From positions 248,001-312,000 of the forward strand of contig JADKCL010000005.1 of the NCBI GenBank assembly GCA_016718825.1: 64,000 nt of DNA, written 5' to 3'. Origin of the DNA: Bacteroidota bacterium (GTDB lineage Bacteria; Bacteroidota; Bacteroidia; J057; JADKCL01). Positions within the stretch are counted from its first letter, which is position 1. Every line of letters begins with the position of its first letter. The position numbers were made by a program, and so were the translations under genes. Below are positions 27,498 to 36,196 of the stretch, in pieces. The notes beneath the pieces were generated by a model that was not told the origin of the DNA, did not search any database, and saw only the letters and a list, made by a program, of their open reading frames with translations.

Positions 27498-28821
27498 GAC
27501 AATCAATCACTTCGCTGTTCGCAGCAGGTCCTTCTTGCTGTTATTGCTGCTGGGCTTTTGCGGCATTTCGGGGGTCTTTGGCCAGCGGGTTTTGACCTTG
27601 GAGGATGCCATTCAGATCGCTTTGCGCAAAAGTCTGGACATCGAGGTCATGCGAAACGATGCTGCCGCTGCAGAAATATTGAACAACTACGGCGTCGCCG
27701 GAGGCTTGCCCACCGTCACAGCCACCGCATCCGACCAAGCACAAGTCACCAATATCTACCAGAAACTCTCGACAGGCACCATCATCGAACGCAACGGGGC
27801 CCTGGGAAACAACCTTTCGGCCAACGTTGCCGGGACCATGGTCCTCTACAACGGGATGCGCATCCAAGCCACCAAGGATCGCTTGGAACAGATCGCAGGA
27901 CAACGTCAACAACTGCTTACTGCACAGATTCAAAACACTGTGGCGAGCGTGATGACGCAGTACTATGACGTGCGCCGTCAGGAGGCCTATCTCAAAACCA
28001 TCGACGGTTCGATTGCGGTCGCCGACAAAAACCTGGAAATCGTCACCGTACGCCAAAGCGCCGGATTGGCCAATGATGCGGATGTATTTCAGGCGCAATT
28101 GGACCTGAATTCACTTCGGCAGCAACGCCTGAATCAGGAATTGACCATTGCACAGGCCAAATCCGAATTGCTCAACTTGCTCAACGAAGACATTCAGAGT
28201 GATATCAGCTTGTCGGATAGCATCGCGGTGAATGCCTCTCTGAATTACGACAGCTTGGTGGCGGGACTGCGGATGAATCCCGAAATCGTGGCCGCAAGTC
28301 AGGAAATAGCCGTGCAGCAATTGCTTGAGCGCGAGGTGAGTGCGCAGCGCCTGCCCACGTTGCGTGCCAATGCAGGCGTGAACTTCGGCAACAACATCAG
28401 CAACGGCGGATTTCAGTTGGCGAGTCGCAACTACGGTCCCTATGCAGGCTTGAGCCTGAACGTCCCGATTTACAACGGCAGCAGCTTGAAGCGGCAGGAG
28501 CAGGTGGCAGCGTTGGCTACCCGGAATGCAACTTTGGACCGCGAAATATTGCTGCAAGACCGCGAAGCCGCACTGTGGCGAAGCTGGCAGACCTATCAAA
28601 ATGCACTGCTCTTGCTCGAAAATGAACGTCAGAATGTCAAACTCTCGCAGCGACTGCTCGATTTGATGGTGCAAAAATACAGCCTGCGACAGGCGACGAT
28701 TTTGGAACTGAAGCAGGCACAGAACAGCTTCGAAGAGTCGGGCTACCGGCTTGTGAACCTGGAATTTGCGGCCAAGGCCGCTGAAATCGAATTGCGCCGT
28801 TTGGGCGGAAATTTGCGATGA
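27490..28821 (+). CDS. TolC family outer-membrane efflux protein
   Basis: 443 residues. Outer-membrane channel of the tripartite pump. The start at 27490 is chosen because it gives a signal peptide (hydrophobic run SFLLLLLLGFCGISGVFG, then Gln) and overlaps the pump stop by eight bases. Two internally related OEP domains follow, with long amphipathic helices: LEDAIQIALRKSLDIEV near residue 40 and a matching start of the second half around residue 240. Third gene of the efflux operon; its TGA overlaps the next gene (ATGA). Confidence 0.92.
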   Translation: MYKTINHFAVRSRSFLLLLLLGFCGISGVFGQRVLTLEDAIQIALRKSLDIEVMRNDAAAAEILNNYGVAGGLPTVTATASDQAQVTNIYQKLSTGTIIERNGALGNNLSANVAGTMVLYNGMRIQATKDRLEQIAGQRQQLLTAQIQNTVASVMTQYYDVRRQEAYLKTIDGSIAVADKNLEIVTVRQSAGLANDADVFQAQLDLNSLRQQRLNQELTIAQAKSELLNLLNEDIQSDISLSDSIAVNASLNYDSLVAGLRMNPEIVAASQEIAVQQLLEREVSAQRLPTLRANAGVNFGNNISNGGFQLASRNYGPYAGLSLNVPIYNGSSLKRQEQVAALATRNATLDREILLQDREAALWRSWQTYQNALLLLENERQNVKLSQRLLDLMVQKYSLRQATILELKQAQNSFEESGYRLVNLEFAAKAAEIELRRLGGNLR

Positions 28822-29558
28822 AAGACCGATTTTCAACCGATTCAGGAGGATATGCGAGCTTCAGGCCGACTTATCCAAAGGAATTGTTGGATTTTGTTTT
28901 GAGCAACACGCCGGGACGGGAGCGGGCCTGGGACTGCGGCACAGGGAACGGGCAATTGGCGGTTGAATTGGTACGCTATTTTGACCGGGTGGATGGGACC
29001 GATATCAGCATGAATCAACTGGCACAAGCTCCCCAAATTCCGTCACTGTATTTCTCCAGACAGCCTGCCGAAAAGACAGATTTGCCAGATGGCTCCATCG
29101 ATTTGATCACGGTTGCCCAGGCAATCCACTGGTTTGATTTTGATCGGTTTTATGCAGAGGTGAACCGTGTTGCATCATTTGATGCACGCATTGCTGTGAT
29201 TGGCTATCCGTTATTCAGCATCAATGAAGTTGTGGATGCCGTCATTGGGCACTTTTACAGTCATACGATCCATGACTTTTGGGATGCAGAGCGACGTTAC
29301 CTCGATGAAGATTACCGAACAATTCCGTTCCCATTCGAAGAGATCCACGCCCCCAAATTTCAGTGCACCTACGAATGGGATATTGACCATTTGATGGGTT
29401 ACCTCAACACGTGGTCGGCTGTGAAAAATTGTATTCGGGAGACCGGAACCAATCCTTTGCACAAGTTCCTCCCCGAACTCCAAATAGCATGGGGTGAATC
29501 GCATCAGAAGCGTACCGTTACCTTTCCGATGATCCTGAGAATGGGCAAAACGGCGTAG
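28818..29558 (+). CDS. class I SAM-dependent methyltransferase
   Basis: 246 residues. Methyltransf_11-type enzyme: motif I WDCGTGNGQLAVEL near residue 38, the acidic residue of motif II in VDGTDIS near 60, and post-motif LPDGSIDLITVAQAIHWFD near 90. The N-terminus RFSTDSGGYASFRPTYP is typical of a widespread uncharacterised family related to trans-aconitate and YcgJ-like methyltransferases. It begins inside the TolC stop (ATGA), so it is translationally coupled to an efflux operon, which hints that the pump's substrate may be a compound this enzyme methylates; that link is inference only. Confidence 0.9.
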   Translation: MKDRFSTDSGGYASFRPTYPKELLDFVLSNTPGRERAWDCGTGNGQLAVELVRYFDRVDGTDISMNQLAQAPQIPSLYFSRQPAEKTDLPDGSIDLITVAQAIHWFDFDRFYAEVNRVASFDARIAVIGYPLFSINEVVDAVIGHFYSHTIHDFWDAERRYLDEDYRTIPFPFEEIHAPKFQCTYEWDIDHLMGYLNTWSAVKNCIRETGTNPLHKFLPELQIAWGESHQKRTVTFPMILRMGKTA

Positions 29559-29561
29559 CAG

Positions 29562-29948
29562 TCAATTTTTGAAGGAATCCTTCGGATAACCCGCCTTCTT
29601 CCAAGCCTTGTACCGTGGATTCAATAAACGCAACGCCGCCTGAATCAGTACCCATAAGGTCAAAGAATAAAGCAGCATCATCATCGCGATGACCGGGAAG
29701 ATCATCAGCCCGTTTTCATCAAGCCATGTATCAAACTCGGGCCATTGTCCTCGCAATGAGACCGTTGTGATGATCGCGAAGATCGCCTGCGCAAAAAAAT
29801 GCGCCAAAAACATGGAATTCTTCTCCGAATCAGGAATCACATCGTGGGGTGCCTTGAGATAACGGAACCAACGGCGCAACAGGACGATGGGTACGATCGC
29901 GGCAAAACCAACGACGTACATGATCACCGAGAGCATTTCATCTTCCAT
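29562..29948 (-). CDS. hypothetical membrane protein
   Basis: 128 residues with three or four membrane segments (about 5-24, 46-65, 80-108) and a basic C-terminus (RYKAWKKAGYPKDSF). Not recognised. Convergent with the methyltransferase gene, three bases apart, so no terminator fits between them. No function proposed. Confidence 0.7.
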   Translation of the reverse strand: MEDEMLSVIMYVVGFAAIVPIVLLRRWFRYLKAPHDVIPDSEKNSMFLAHFFAQAIFAIITTVSLRGQWPEFDTWLDENGLMIFPVIAMMMLLYSLTLWVLIQAALRLLNPRYKAWKKAGYPKDSFKN

Positions 29949-30016
29949 GTTCGAAGAGGTTAGGGTTTAAGGCATTGTTTTACAGTTTCTTCCGAGCATG
30001 TATGTCTTTGATCAAG

Positions 30017-30072
30017 GGAGAATTGAAAATGGAGAATTGAAAATGGAGAATTGAAAATGGAGAATTGAAAAT
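30017..30072. repeat. four tandem copies of a 14-base unit
   Basis: Unit GGAGAATTGAAAAT repeated perfectly four times with no spacers. It lies in the 247-base gap between two minus-strand hypothetical genes. Too short and without spacers for CRISPR; it looks like a slippage-prone simple repeat. Confidence 0.9.
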
Positions 30073-30091
30073 GGGATTGCATTTTGAACAT

Positions 30092-30142
30092 GGAGAGGGG
30101 AGAGTTGAAAGACATTCGGGAACTCTCAACTCTCATCTCTCC
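30092..30142. repeat. inverted repeat (hairpin) between hypothetical genes
   Basis: GAGAGTTGA (30100-30108) pairs with TCAACTCTC (30126-30134), and an outer GGAGAG pairs with CTCTCC, giving a two-part stem. It lies directly after the 14-base tandem repeat. It may be a REP-like palindrome or a terminator for the recF-side minus-strand transcript. Confidence 0.5.
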
Positions 30143-30195
30143 ACCACAGCACAAAAAGTGTCAAAACTTTTCACTATTCCCTTTTCACTGTTCAC

Positions 30196-30486
30196 TTACC
30201 TGCCCAGTCCGTCCAACCAACTGTCGGCGTCGCTTTTGTTGGGGCGGTTGATGGGGGCAGCTTTGGTGCGGTTTCCGGGATGATCCCGTTCATTGAGGGA
30301 GGCCTCCACGATCTCGGGGTCTTTTTCAGCGTCCATGAAATCGCTTTCAGCGTCCTCGATCAGTTCGAGGATCGACGACAGCAAAATCGGATCCTTAAGG
30401 CCATCGATCTTGCGGATGACTTGGCGCTTGAGATCTTGAATTTGGCGGCGCCGTTCTGCATCATCGTGTTGTTCTTCGTCTTTCAT
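30196..30486 (-). CDS. hypothetical small charged protein
   Basis: 96 residues, soluble and highly charged. A helical N-terminal half (RRQIQDLKRQVIRKIDGLKD, then an acidic LELIEDAESDF helix) is followed by a low-complexity Asn/Pro/Lys tail ending DADSWLDGLGR. Not recognised. It lies 35 bases downstream of the DciA-like gene on the same strand, so it is probably the last gene of the recF unit. The helical half loosely resembles small addiction-module antitoxins, but no toxin is adjacent. Confidence 0.6.
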   Translation of the reverse strand: MKDEEQHDDAERRRQIQDLKRQVIRKIDGLKDPILLSSILELIEDAESDFMDAEKDPEIVEASLNERDHPGNRTKAAPINRPNKSDADSWLDGLGR

Positions 30487-30521
30487 AATTTTTTGTCGGT
30501 TGTGATTTCTTGATCCACAGC

Positions 30522-30815
30522 TTACATCACCTTCACTTCTTCCACCAATTCCGCTCCAAGCTCCTTGTTCAAAATGTCCTTGATCTTGCCCTTGGCATAG
30601 CCCAGCTCGGTTTTCCAGACGGGATTTTTCATGCGCACATAAAAGATACCCGAGCGAAACCAGATCTGTTCGGTGTTTTCAGCAATGGCTTTGCCCATGA
30701 TGCGCGGCCAATCCATGATCAGTTGCTCGACCTGCACTTTCTCCTTCAATCCGTTGGATTGGAGGTAAAGTTCGATCGCTTCGCCGAGCGACATGTCATT
30801 TCTACGCATTGCCAT
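30522..30815 (-). CDS. DUF721 (DciA-like) protein
   Basis: 97 residues. DUF721 proteins include DciA, which helps load the replicative helicase in bacteria lacking DnaC/DnaI; the short Bacteroidota version corresponds to the KH-like core. Visible features are the helical start SLGEAIELYLQSNGLKEK, the WPRIMGKAIAENT segment and the VRMKNPVWKTELGYAKGKI strand-helix. It overlaps the recF stop by about 14 bases, and an alternative ATG at 30809 would shorten the overlap. The recF-DUF721 pairing is common in this phylum. Helicase loading by this protein is inferred. Confidence 0.85.
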   Translation of the reverse strand: MAMRRNDMSLGEAIELYLQSNGLKEKVQVEQLIMDWPRIMGKAIAENTEQIWFRSGIFYVRMKNPVWKTELGYAKGKIKDILNKELGAELVEEVKVM

Positions 30816-31935
30816 TTAAGGGTGCAGGCTTTACGGTAGCAGCTGCGACGTAAAAATACTTGATTTCGCGGGTTTTTACCTCGGAAAAAACACTTGCACA
30901 GCGCTCGAGACTGGTATCGGTGATCAAAACCTGCCCTTTGACACGTTCGTCGAGCATGCGGGCGATGGCGCGGAGGCGATGCATGTCAAGTTTGTCGAAG
31001 ATGTCATCGAGCAAAAGCAGCGGCGCAAGCCCCTTTTCTTCACCGAGCAAGGCATACTGCGCCATTTTCAACGCGATCACGAAAGTCTTTTGCTGACCCT
31101 GCGAACCGTAATTCTTCACGCCTTGTCCGTCAATCTGCAACACGAGGTCGTCTTTGTGGATGCCCGAATTGGTGCGTTGCGAATAGCGGTCGCGGTCTTC
31201 GTCGGACTTGAAGCGCGCCTGCCATTCTGCCGCATTGTTTTCCACGAATTGCGATTCCAGCGTAATGGTGGGTGTTTCTTTGTCGGAAACGATCCAACGG
31301 AAATACTCCAGAAATGCCGGGAGGAACTTCGCCAGAAACTGCCGCCTCTTTTCGAGAATGAAGATGCCCGGCTCGATCAATTGGGCGCTCCAGAGCTGCA
31401 ATTGTTCGGGATCCCACTTGCGGCGCTCGCCCATGAGCGTGAGCAGGGCATTGCGTTGCATCAGCGCATGTTCGTAGGCGATGAGCTTTTGAAGGTATTC
31501 CTGACTGTATTGGCAAATCAGGCTGTCCATGAATTTGCGGCGTACACCGGGGCCACCATCGATGAGTTGCGTGTCACTCGGCAGCACTGCCACACTCGGA
31601 ATCCTGCCGATGTGGTCACTCATCTTTTGTAGCGGCCGTTTGTCGAGGATCATCTTTTTGCCCTTGGGCGGCAGATAGTTGCATTGGACATTGTGCCGGC
31701 CGTCGGTATCCTCGAGATAGCCTTCGACGATGAAGTACTGTTCATCTTCCTTCAGGGCGTATTTTTCTGTCTTCGAATGCCATCCACGGGTCATGCTGAG
31801 ATAATGGACGGCCTCCAGAATGTTGGTTTTGCCTTCGCCGTTGTTGCCCGTGATCACATTGATGCCGGGTGAGAGCTCAAGGCTCAGGCCCGCATAGTTG
31901 CGAAAGTGGGTGAGGTGAAGGTGGGAGAAGTGCAT
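30802..31935 (-). CDS. recF: DNA replication/repair protein RecF
   Basis: 377 residues. ABC-type ATPase that loads RecA at gaps with RecOR. The start at 31935 (MHFSHLHLTHFRNY) is preferred because the family begins with L-x-L-x-x-F-R-N-Y. Walker A is GNNGEGKT at about residues 30-37, the ABC signature is in YGSQGQQKTFVIALK near residue 300, and Walker B is LLLLDDIFDKLD near 325. Length is normal. Divergent from the PQQ-propeller gene; upstream gene of the recF-dciA-like unit. Confidence 0.96.
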   Translation of the reverse strand: MHFSHLHLTHFRNYAGLSLELSPGINVITGNNGEGKTNILEAVHYLSMTRGWHSKTEKYALKEDEQYFIVEGYLEDTDGRHNVQCNYLPPKGKKMILDKRPLQKMSDHIGRIPSVAVLPSDTQLIDGGPGVRRKFMDSLICQYSQEYLQKLIAYEHALMQRNALLTLMGERRKWDPEQLQLWSAQLIEPGIFILEKRRQFLAKFLPAFLEYFRWIVSDKETPTITLESQFVENNAAEWQARFKSDEDRDRYSQRTNSGIHKDDLVLQIDGQGVKNYGSQGQQKTFVIALKMAQYALLGEEKGLAPLLLLDDIFDKLDMHRLRAIARMLDERVKGQVLITDTSLERCASVFSEVKTREIKYFYVAAATVKPAPLNGNA

Positions 31936-32208
31936 TGTGGCAAAGATCACTGTGCAATGGACAATTCACAATGATTAATTGGCAATGCAATACATGTGTT
32001 CTGAAAATCGTTAAGAATTGAAGCCCATGTTTCGTATTCCGCTCGGCTTTTTCGAGAATGTTTGGGATTGTATCAAGAAATGAGAATTGATCAATCAACA
32101 TTTGAACCCGCTGATGTAAAAGGGTTTCAGTTTTTTTTCTGCGTTTCTGGGTTACCTTTTGCAGCTGTCGGTATTAGGTGATGTAGAATGTACAAAAGCT
32201 ACAACATC
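31936..32208. other. divergent intergenic region recF/PQQ-propeller gene
   Basis: About 270 bases with no gene. Possible -7-like sequences exist on both strands (GATCTTTG towards recF, TACCTTTT towards the propeller gene) but neither meets the TTTG-N19-TAnnTTTG rule. No strong hairpin seen. Confidence 0.4.
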
Positions 32209-33828
32209 ATGAAAAAGCATACATTTTGGATTGTCGTTTTACTTCTGTTCCTCACTGTTGGAGGCACCGTTTCGGTTTTCTACTTTCAAAACGGAACAGA
32301 ACCATCGAAAATGGCGGTTATTTCCCACAAGGATTTGGAAGGGCAGCAACAAATCGTGGAGGAACCCTGCCCGCAACCCGTTGTTGAATGTTTGGCAACA
32401 ACTGGAGAATCAACTAAACCGCTTTCCATCCAAGAAGAGATCGCCATTCTCAACGATCCTGATGCGATTCCCTTCCTGAATCCATTTCATGATGGAAGGA
32501 CCATTCCCCTACAATCGCCAAAGATTACCTCCAGCAAAACCAAGTTGGGGTATCAAGTGAAAATGAACGTTGGCTCATTTCTGACCACGCCAACCTACTC
32601 CGACGGAGTGCTTTATACTTCCGGTGGGTTTACTTCCCGAGAATTTTATGCGCTCAACGCGATTTCTGGCAAAGTGATTTGGGCCGTCGACCTCAGTGAC
32701 GATGGCCCAAGTTCCGCGCTCGTTTTGGATTCGACCGTGATTTTCAACACCGAATCCTGTACCATTTTTGCCTTGGATAAGTTTTCTGGGGAACAAATTT
32801 GGGCAAAATGGATCGGCGATCCCTTGCTTTCGCATCCCGTTTCGGATGGGAAGCTGGTTTTTACAGCCTATCCCAAATTGATGAACGAACCCACTTCGGC
32901 AAAAGCTGAGCAGCTCAAAAAATTGGCACCAAGCCATCCATTTGCTGCATTGGATGTCAAGACGGGTGAGGTTAAATGGCAACGATGGTTGGACGGTGAT
33001 GTGATGACTACACCCGTTTTGTGTGGGAATGAAATTTACCTCACGACTTTCACTGGCACCATTTACCGGCTTGAGGCAAAAACGGGAAAGATCCTGAAAG
33101 CAAGCACCTTGCAGGCCACTTCGTTGCCGACGATTGCCGGGAACAGCATATATACCACCAAACGCTTGCAGGTCAAAGGGAAAGTGAGCGAAGCCATTGT
33201 CGAATTGGACAAAAGAAGCCTTCGGATCAAGCGTACGCTCCTCGTGCGGGAGGCGCCCTACTTGGATAGCAAGGTACAAGCCCTTTCGTTGCTGAAGGAC
33301 CAAAGCTCCGAATGGGACGCAGCGAATGGCTTTTTCTTTACGCCGGACGTCTCAGGTTATCAAAAGGCCGAAACACTTGTCGGGCAATCCAATATCTCGT
33401 CCCTTCAAAATTTTGTAGGATCGACCGTCGTCGTTGACAGCATGTACCTGTACAGCTGCTTGGGTGACCTTGTTGTTTGCCTCGATGTCCGCAGTGGTGG
33501 AATGGTATGGAGTTATCTGATCCCAGGGAATTTGAAGTTGGAGGGCGGCCATCTTGCTACGATTCCAATGGTACTTGATCGGTATTTGGTCACGAGCACA
33601 CTGGAAGGTGAAATATTGATTATCAATAAATTGGACGGTTTATTGAGGAAGTCTTACCCCACTGAAACGGAAGTGCGCAATCAGCCCATCGTGGTCAACG
33701 GACGGGTTTATGTGACATCAACCGATGGTCAAATTACCTGCGTCGATACTAAAAACCGCAAATTGGATGGTTGGCCGATGTTTCTCAAGAACAACGCCCA
33801 CAATTGCGAATTGGGTAGTAATCCGTAA
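32209..33828 (+). CDS. PQQ-like beta-propeller repeat protein, membrane-anchored
   Basis: 539 residues from ATG 32209 (ATG 32188 adds seven). N-terminal signal or anchor (HTFWIVVLLLFLTVGGTVSVFYF), then a ~70-residue linker, then propeller blades with the PQQ-binding-like pattern, for example LYTSGGFTSREFYALNAISG, TIFALDKFSGEQIWAKW, FAALDVKTGEVKWQRWLDG and TIYRLEAKTGKI. The C-terminal blades contain VVCLDVRSGGMVWSY. These BamB/PQQ_2-like propellers serve as scaffolds or quinoprotein domains; no enzyme residues can be identified. Probably periplasmic. A broken Uma2 gene follows 9 bases later. Confidence 0.85.
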   Translation: MKKHTFWIVVLLLFLTVGGTVSVFYFQNGTEPSKMAVISHKDLEGQQQIVEEPCPQPVVECLATTGESTKPLSIQEEIAILNDPDAIPFLNPFHDGRTIPLQSPKITSSKTKLGYQVKMNVGSFLTTPTYSDGVLYTSGGFTSREFYALNAISGKVIWAVDLSDDGPSSALVLDSTVIFNTESCTIFALDKFSGEQIWAKWIGDPLLSHPVSDGKLVFTAYPKLMNEPTSAKAEQLKKLAPSHPFAALDVKTGEVKWQRWLDGDVMTTPVLCGNEIYLTTFTGTIYRLEAKTGKILKASTLQATSLPTIAGNSIYTTKRLQVKGKVSEAIVELDKRSLRIKRTLLVREAPYLDSKVQALSLLKDQSSEWDAANGFFFTPDVSGYQKAETLVGQSNISSLQNFVGSTVVVDSMYLYSCLGDLVVCLDVRSGGMVWSYLIPGNLKLEGGHLATIPMVLDRYLVTSTLEGEILIINKLDGLLRKSYPTETEVRNQPIVVNGRVYVTSTDGQITCVDTKNRKLDGWPMFLKNNAHNCELGSNP

Positions 33829-33837
33829 ATTTGAGAT

Positions 33838-34408
33838 ATGGCATATCTTGAAGAAATCCATCGTTTGTCGTTGTCAGAGTATGTCGCTTTGGAAGAGGAA
33901 GCAGAGTACAAGAGCGAATTCTACAATGGTGAAATTTATGCGATGTCAGGTGGAACACCAGCGCACAGTCGCATCGCCCTTGATAGCGCTTACGCGATGA
34001 TCGACGCCTTCAGGCCCGGGGTTGTGAAGTGTTTGAAAGTGGATTGATGATCCAAGTTGAATCATTGAATGCCGTGTTGTACCCCGACGCAAGCGTTTTT
34101 GTGGGCCCTTGGAAAGCGACCCATCCATGCCGAATCTGATTCGCAATCCGAGCTTGATTCTGGAAGTTTTGTCCAGAGGAACCTCAAAGTATGACCGCGG
34201 AAGCAAATTTTTTAAATACCAGATGATTCCATCGCTGAGAACGTATGTCTTGGTCGAGCAAAATGAGCCGCGGGTGTATGTCGCCCACAAAAATGAAAAC
34301 GGCGATTGGGGATTTACCAATTACTTTGGTTTGGATGCCGTTGTCGAATTGATCCCGTTAGGTGTAAGGATCAGGATGGCAGACATTTACAAGCGGGTAT
34401 CGTTTTGA
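33838..34408 (+). pseudogene. Uma2 family (DUF820) putative endonuclease, two frameshifts
   Basis: Three reading frames together give a complete Uma2 protein. Part 1 (33838 to about 34033) reads MAYLEEIHRLSLSEYVALEE with the catalytic-domain YNGEIYAMSGGTPAHSRIA. Part 2 (about 34035-34105) reads FESGLMIQ and LYPDASVFVG with the conserved PD-x-S motif. Part 3 (about 34109-34408) reads NPSLILEVLSRGTSKYDRGSKF and PSLRTYVLVEQNEPRVYV. Both shifts equal loss of one base, at a TTT and a CCC run. The family has a PD-(D/E)xK-type nuclease fold and is often multicopy. Either a real pseudogene or homopolymer base-calling errors. Confidence 0.85.
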
Positions 34409-34435
34409 GCCGCGCATTCGTTTCGAAGGGATTCA

Positions 34436-34841
34436 TCACTCCCCAAACCGTTTCCCGATCTCTAACTCCTTGTACCCCGTCGCCGGATCGACAACCCGCA
34501 GGAATTTGACATCTTCCAATTCGCCAATCACGATCTCGGCTGTTGTATAGACCAGGCAACCCTCTACGAGATGACCGCCAAAGGCTTGCCCTTCGCCGTT
34601 GGCGATGCCGAGGTGCAAGGTGGGCGCCTTCTGCCGAAAGTGTGCCCGAGAGTGACAAGATCTCCATTTTTTCCTCCCAGGTTCGGATGAAATCCCGTCC
34701 CGCCATGCGCAGCGCCGTCTTTGTGAGCGAACCTACGCAAGTCAAAATGCAGGCAGCTTGCAGGCCTTGACTTTTGCTAAAAGCGAGGAGTTCGACCTTG
34801 AGATCTTGGCCAGGAAGTAGGCGAATGGCGAAGGTTTTCAT
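34436..34841 (-). pseudogene. DUF296/PPC-domain DNA-binding protein, one frameshift
   Basis: About 135 residues when the two frames are joined. Part 1 (34841 to about 34630) reads MKTFAIRLLPGQDLKVELLAF, SLTKTALRMAG and LSLSGTLSAEG; part 2 (about 34625 to 34436) reads LHLGIANGEGQAFGGHLVEG and CLVYTTAEIVIGEL. The join corresponds to one extra base near a CCC run on the coding strand. The PPC (plants and prokaryotes conserved) domain is a trimeric fold with a conserved metal-binding LHLG-type strand. Single-base break near a homopolymer, as in the neighbouring Uma2 gene. Confidence 0.85.
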
Positions 34842-35080
34842 GGAGAATGCAGCGCGATGGTGAATGAAATTCGAAGGAAAAGCTCAAATATCCATGCTTT
34901 TCGCAATCGATCCAAAACCATTTGGCGCCCTTGCATCGCCGCGAATGCAGCCGTGATTGACTTGTGCAGGCACCTTTCGGAACCTTCACTTTCATTAAGC
35001 CTTTTTAAGGTGCTGGTTCCGTTAGATATCTGAAAAAATTGATTAATTTGGCCGCTCATTTGATGAAATCGCGTTTAAGC

Positions 35081-36103
35081 ATGGCAAAAACGAGTACGAA
35101 GACGAAGGCGGCCCAGCCCTACTCCCGGGAGTTGCTGCTGCATTGGTATGAAGAAATGATGTTGCAGCGTCGCTTTGAGGAGAAGGCGAGCCAGATGTAC
35201 ATGCAACAAAAGATCAAAGGCTTCTGCCACTTGTATATTGGACAGGAGGCTGTGTCTTCGGGCATCGAGTCTGCGATCCACAAGGATGATTATTTGATCA
35301 CCGCCTACCGTGACCACGGCATGGCCTTGACCCGCGGCGTGAGTGCCAATCAGGTCATGGCCGAGATGTATGGTAAACGCACCGGCAGTTCCAAAGGCAA
35401 GGGTGGTTCCATGCACATGTTTAGCAAGGAGCATTACATGTTGGGTGGGCACGGTATCGTGGGCGCCCACATCCCCTTGGGAGCAGGTTTTGCATTTGCC
35501 AGCAAATACACCGGCGACGGACGGATTTCGGTCTGTGCGTTTGGTGACGGTGCAGCCCGCCAAGGCGCGCTGCATGAAGCCTTCAACCTTGCCATGACTT
35601 GGAAGCTTCCCGTGATCTATGTCGTTGAAAACAACGAATATGCCATGGGTACATCGGTCGAGCGCACGAGCAACGTGACCGAACTCTACAAGCTCGGTCT
35701 CGCCTATGACATGCCTTCGTGGCAAGTCGACGGCATGAGCGTGATGGCGGTTTATGAAGAAATGAAAAAGGCCGTCGAACTCGTTCGTACGCCCGATCAC
35801 GGTCCGGTTTTCCTCGAAATGAAGACCTACCGCTACAAAGGCCACTCGATGTCGGATCCGGCCAAGTACCGTACCAAGGAAGAACTCGAGCACTTCAAGA
35901 ACGAAGATCCGATCTTGGAAATCAGGGCATACATCTACAAGCACGACATCGCAACCCCCGCCGAATTGGAGGCCATCGAGGCCCGAATCGAAGTGGTGGT
36001 GGAAGAAAGCGTGAAGTTTGCCGAGGAATCTCCATATCCCGACGCCAGCGAACTCTACGAAGACGTGTACCACACCCCGAATTATCCCTACATCCGACTC
36101 TAA
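35081..36103 (+). CDS. pdhA: pyruvate dehydrogenase E1 component, alpha subunit
   Basis: 340 residues from ATG 35081 (in-frame ATG 35063 adds six). Thiamine-diphosphate-dependent decarboxylation of pyruvate with the E1 beta subunit. The TPP-binding motif runs from GDGAARQGALHEAFN (about residue 153) to VVENNEYAMGT; the phosphorylation-loop region YRYKGHSMSDPAKYR is near 258; the N-terminal region FCHLYIGQEAV is conserved. E1 beta and E2 are not adjacent in this window, so the complex is encoded at separate loci. Confidence 0.95.
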   Translation: MAKTSTKTKAAQPYSRELLLHWYEEMMLQRRFEEKASQMYMQQKIKGFCHLYIGQEAVSSGIESAIHKDDYLITAYRDHGMALTRGVSANQVMAEMYGKRTGSSKGKGGSMHMFSKEHYMLGGHGIVGAHIPLGAGFAFASKYTGDGRISVCAFGDGAARQGALHEAFNLAMTWKLPVIYVVENNEYAMGTSVERTSNVTELYKLGLAYDMPSWQVDGMSVMAVYEEMKKAVELVRTPDHGPVFLEMKTYRYKGHSMSDPAKYRTKEELEHFKNEDPILEIRAYIYKHDIATPAELEAIEARIEVVVEESVKFAEESPYPDASELYEDVYHTPNYPYIRL

Positions 36104-36196
36104 GAAAGCACTGCAGCTGCGTTTCCGCTGATTCAGTGGAGCGCATCCAACTGACCTGAAAAGGAAGGCCGGGCTGCGGAAACAATACAAGGAAAA

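Noticed and set aside
30017..30072. Possible CRISPR array
   Set aside because: Repeats are 14 bases with no spacers and there are no cas genes.
30196..30486. Antitoxin of a toxin-antitoxin pair
   Set aside because: Only a weak helical resemblance and no toxin-like neighbour; left as a hypothetical protein.
31936..31970. Promoter upstream of recF (GATCTTTG)
   Set aside because: The -7 box has one mismatch and no TTTG lies 19 bases upstream.
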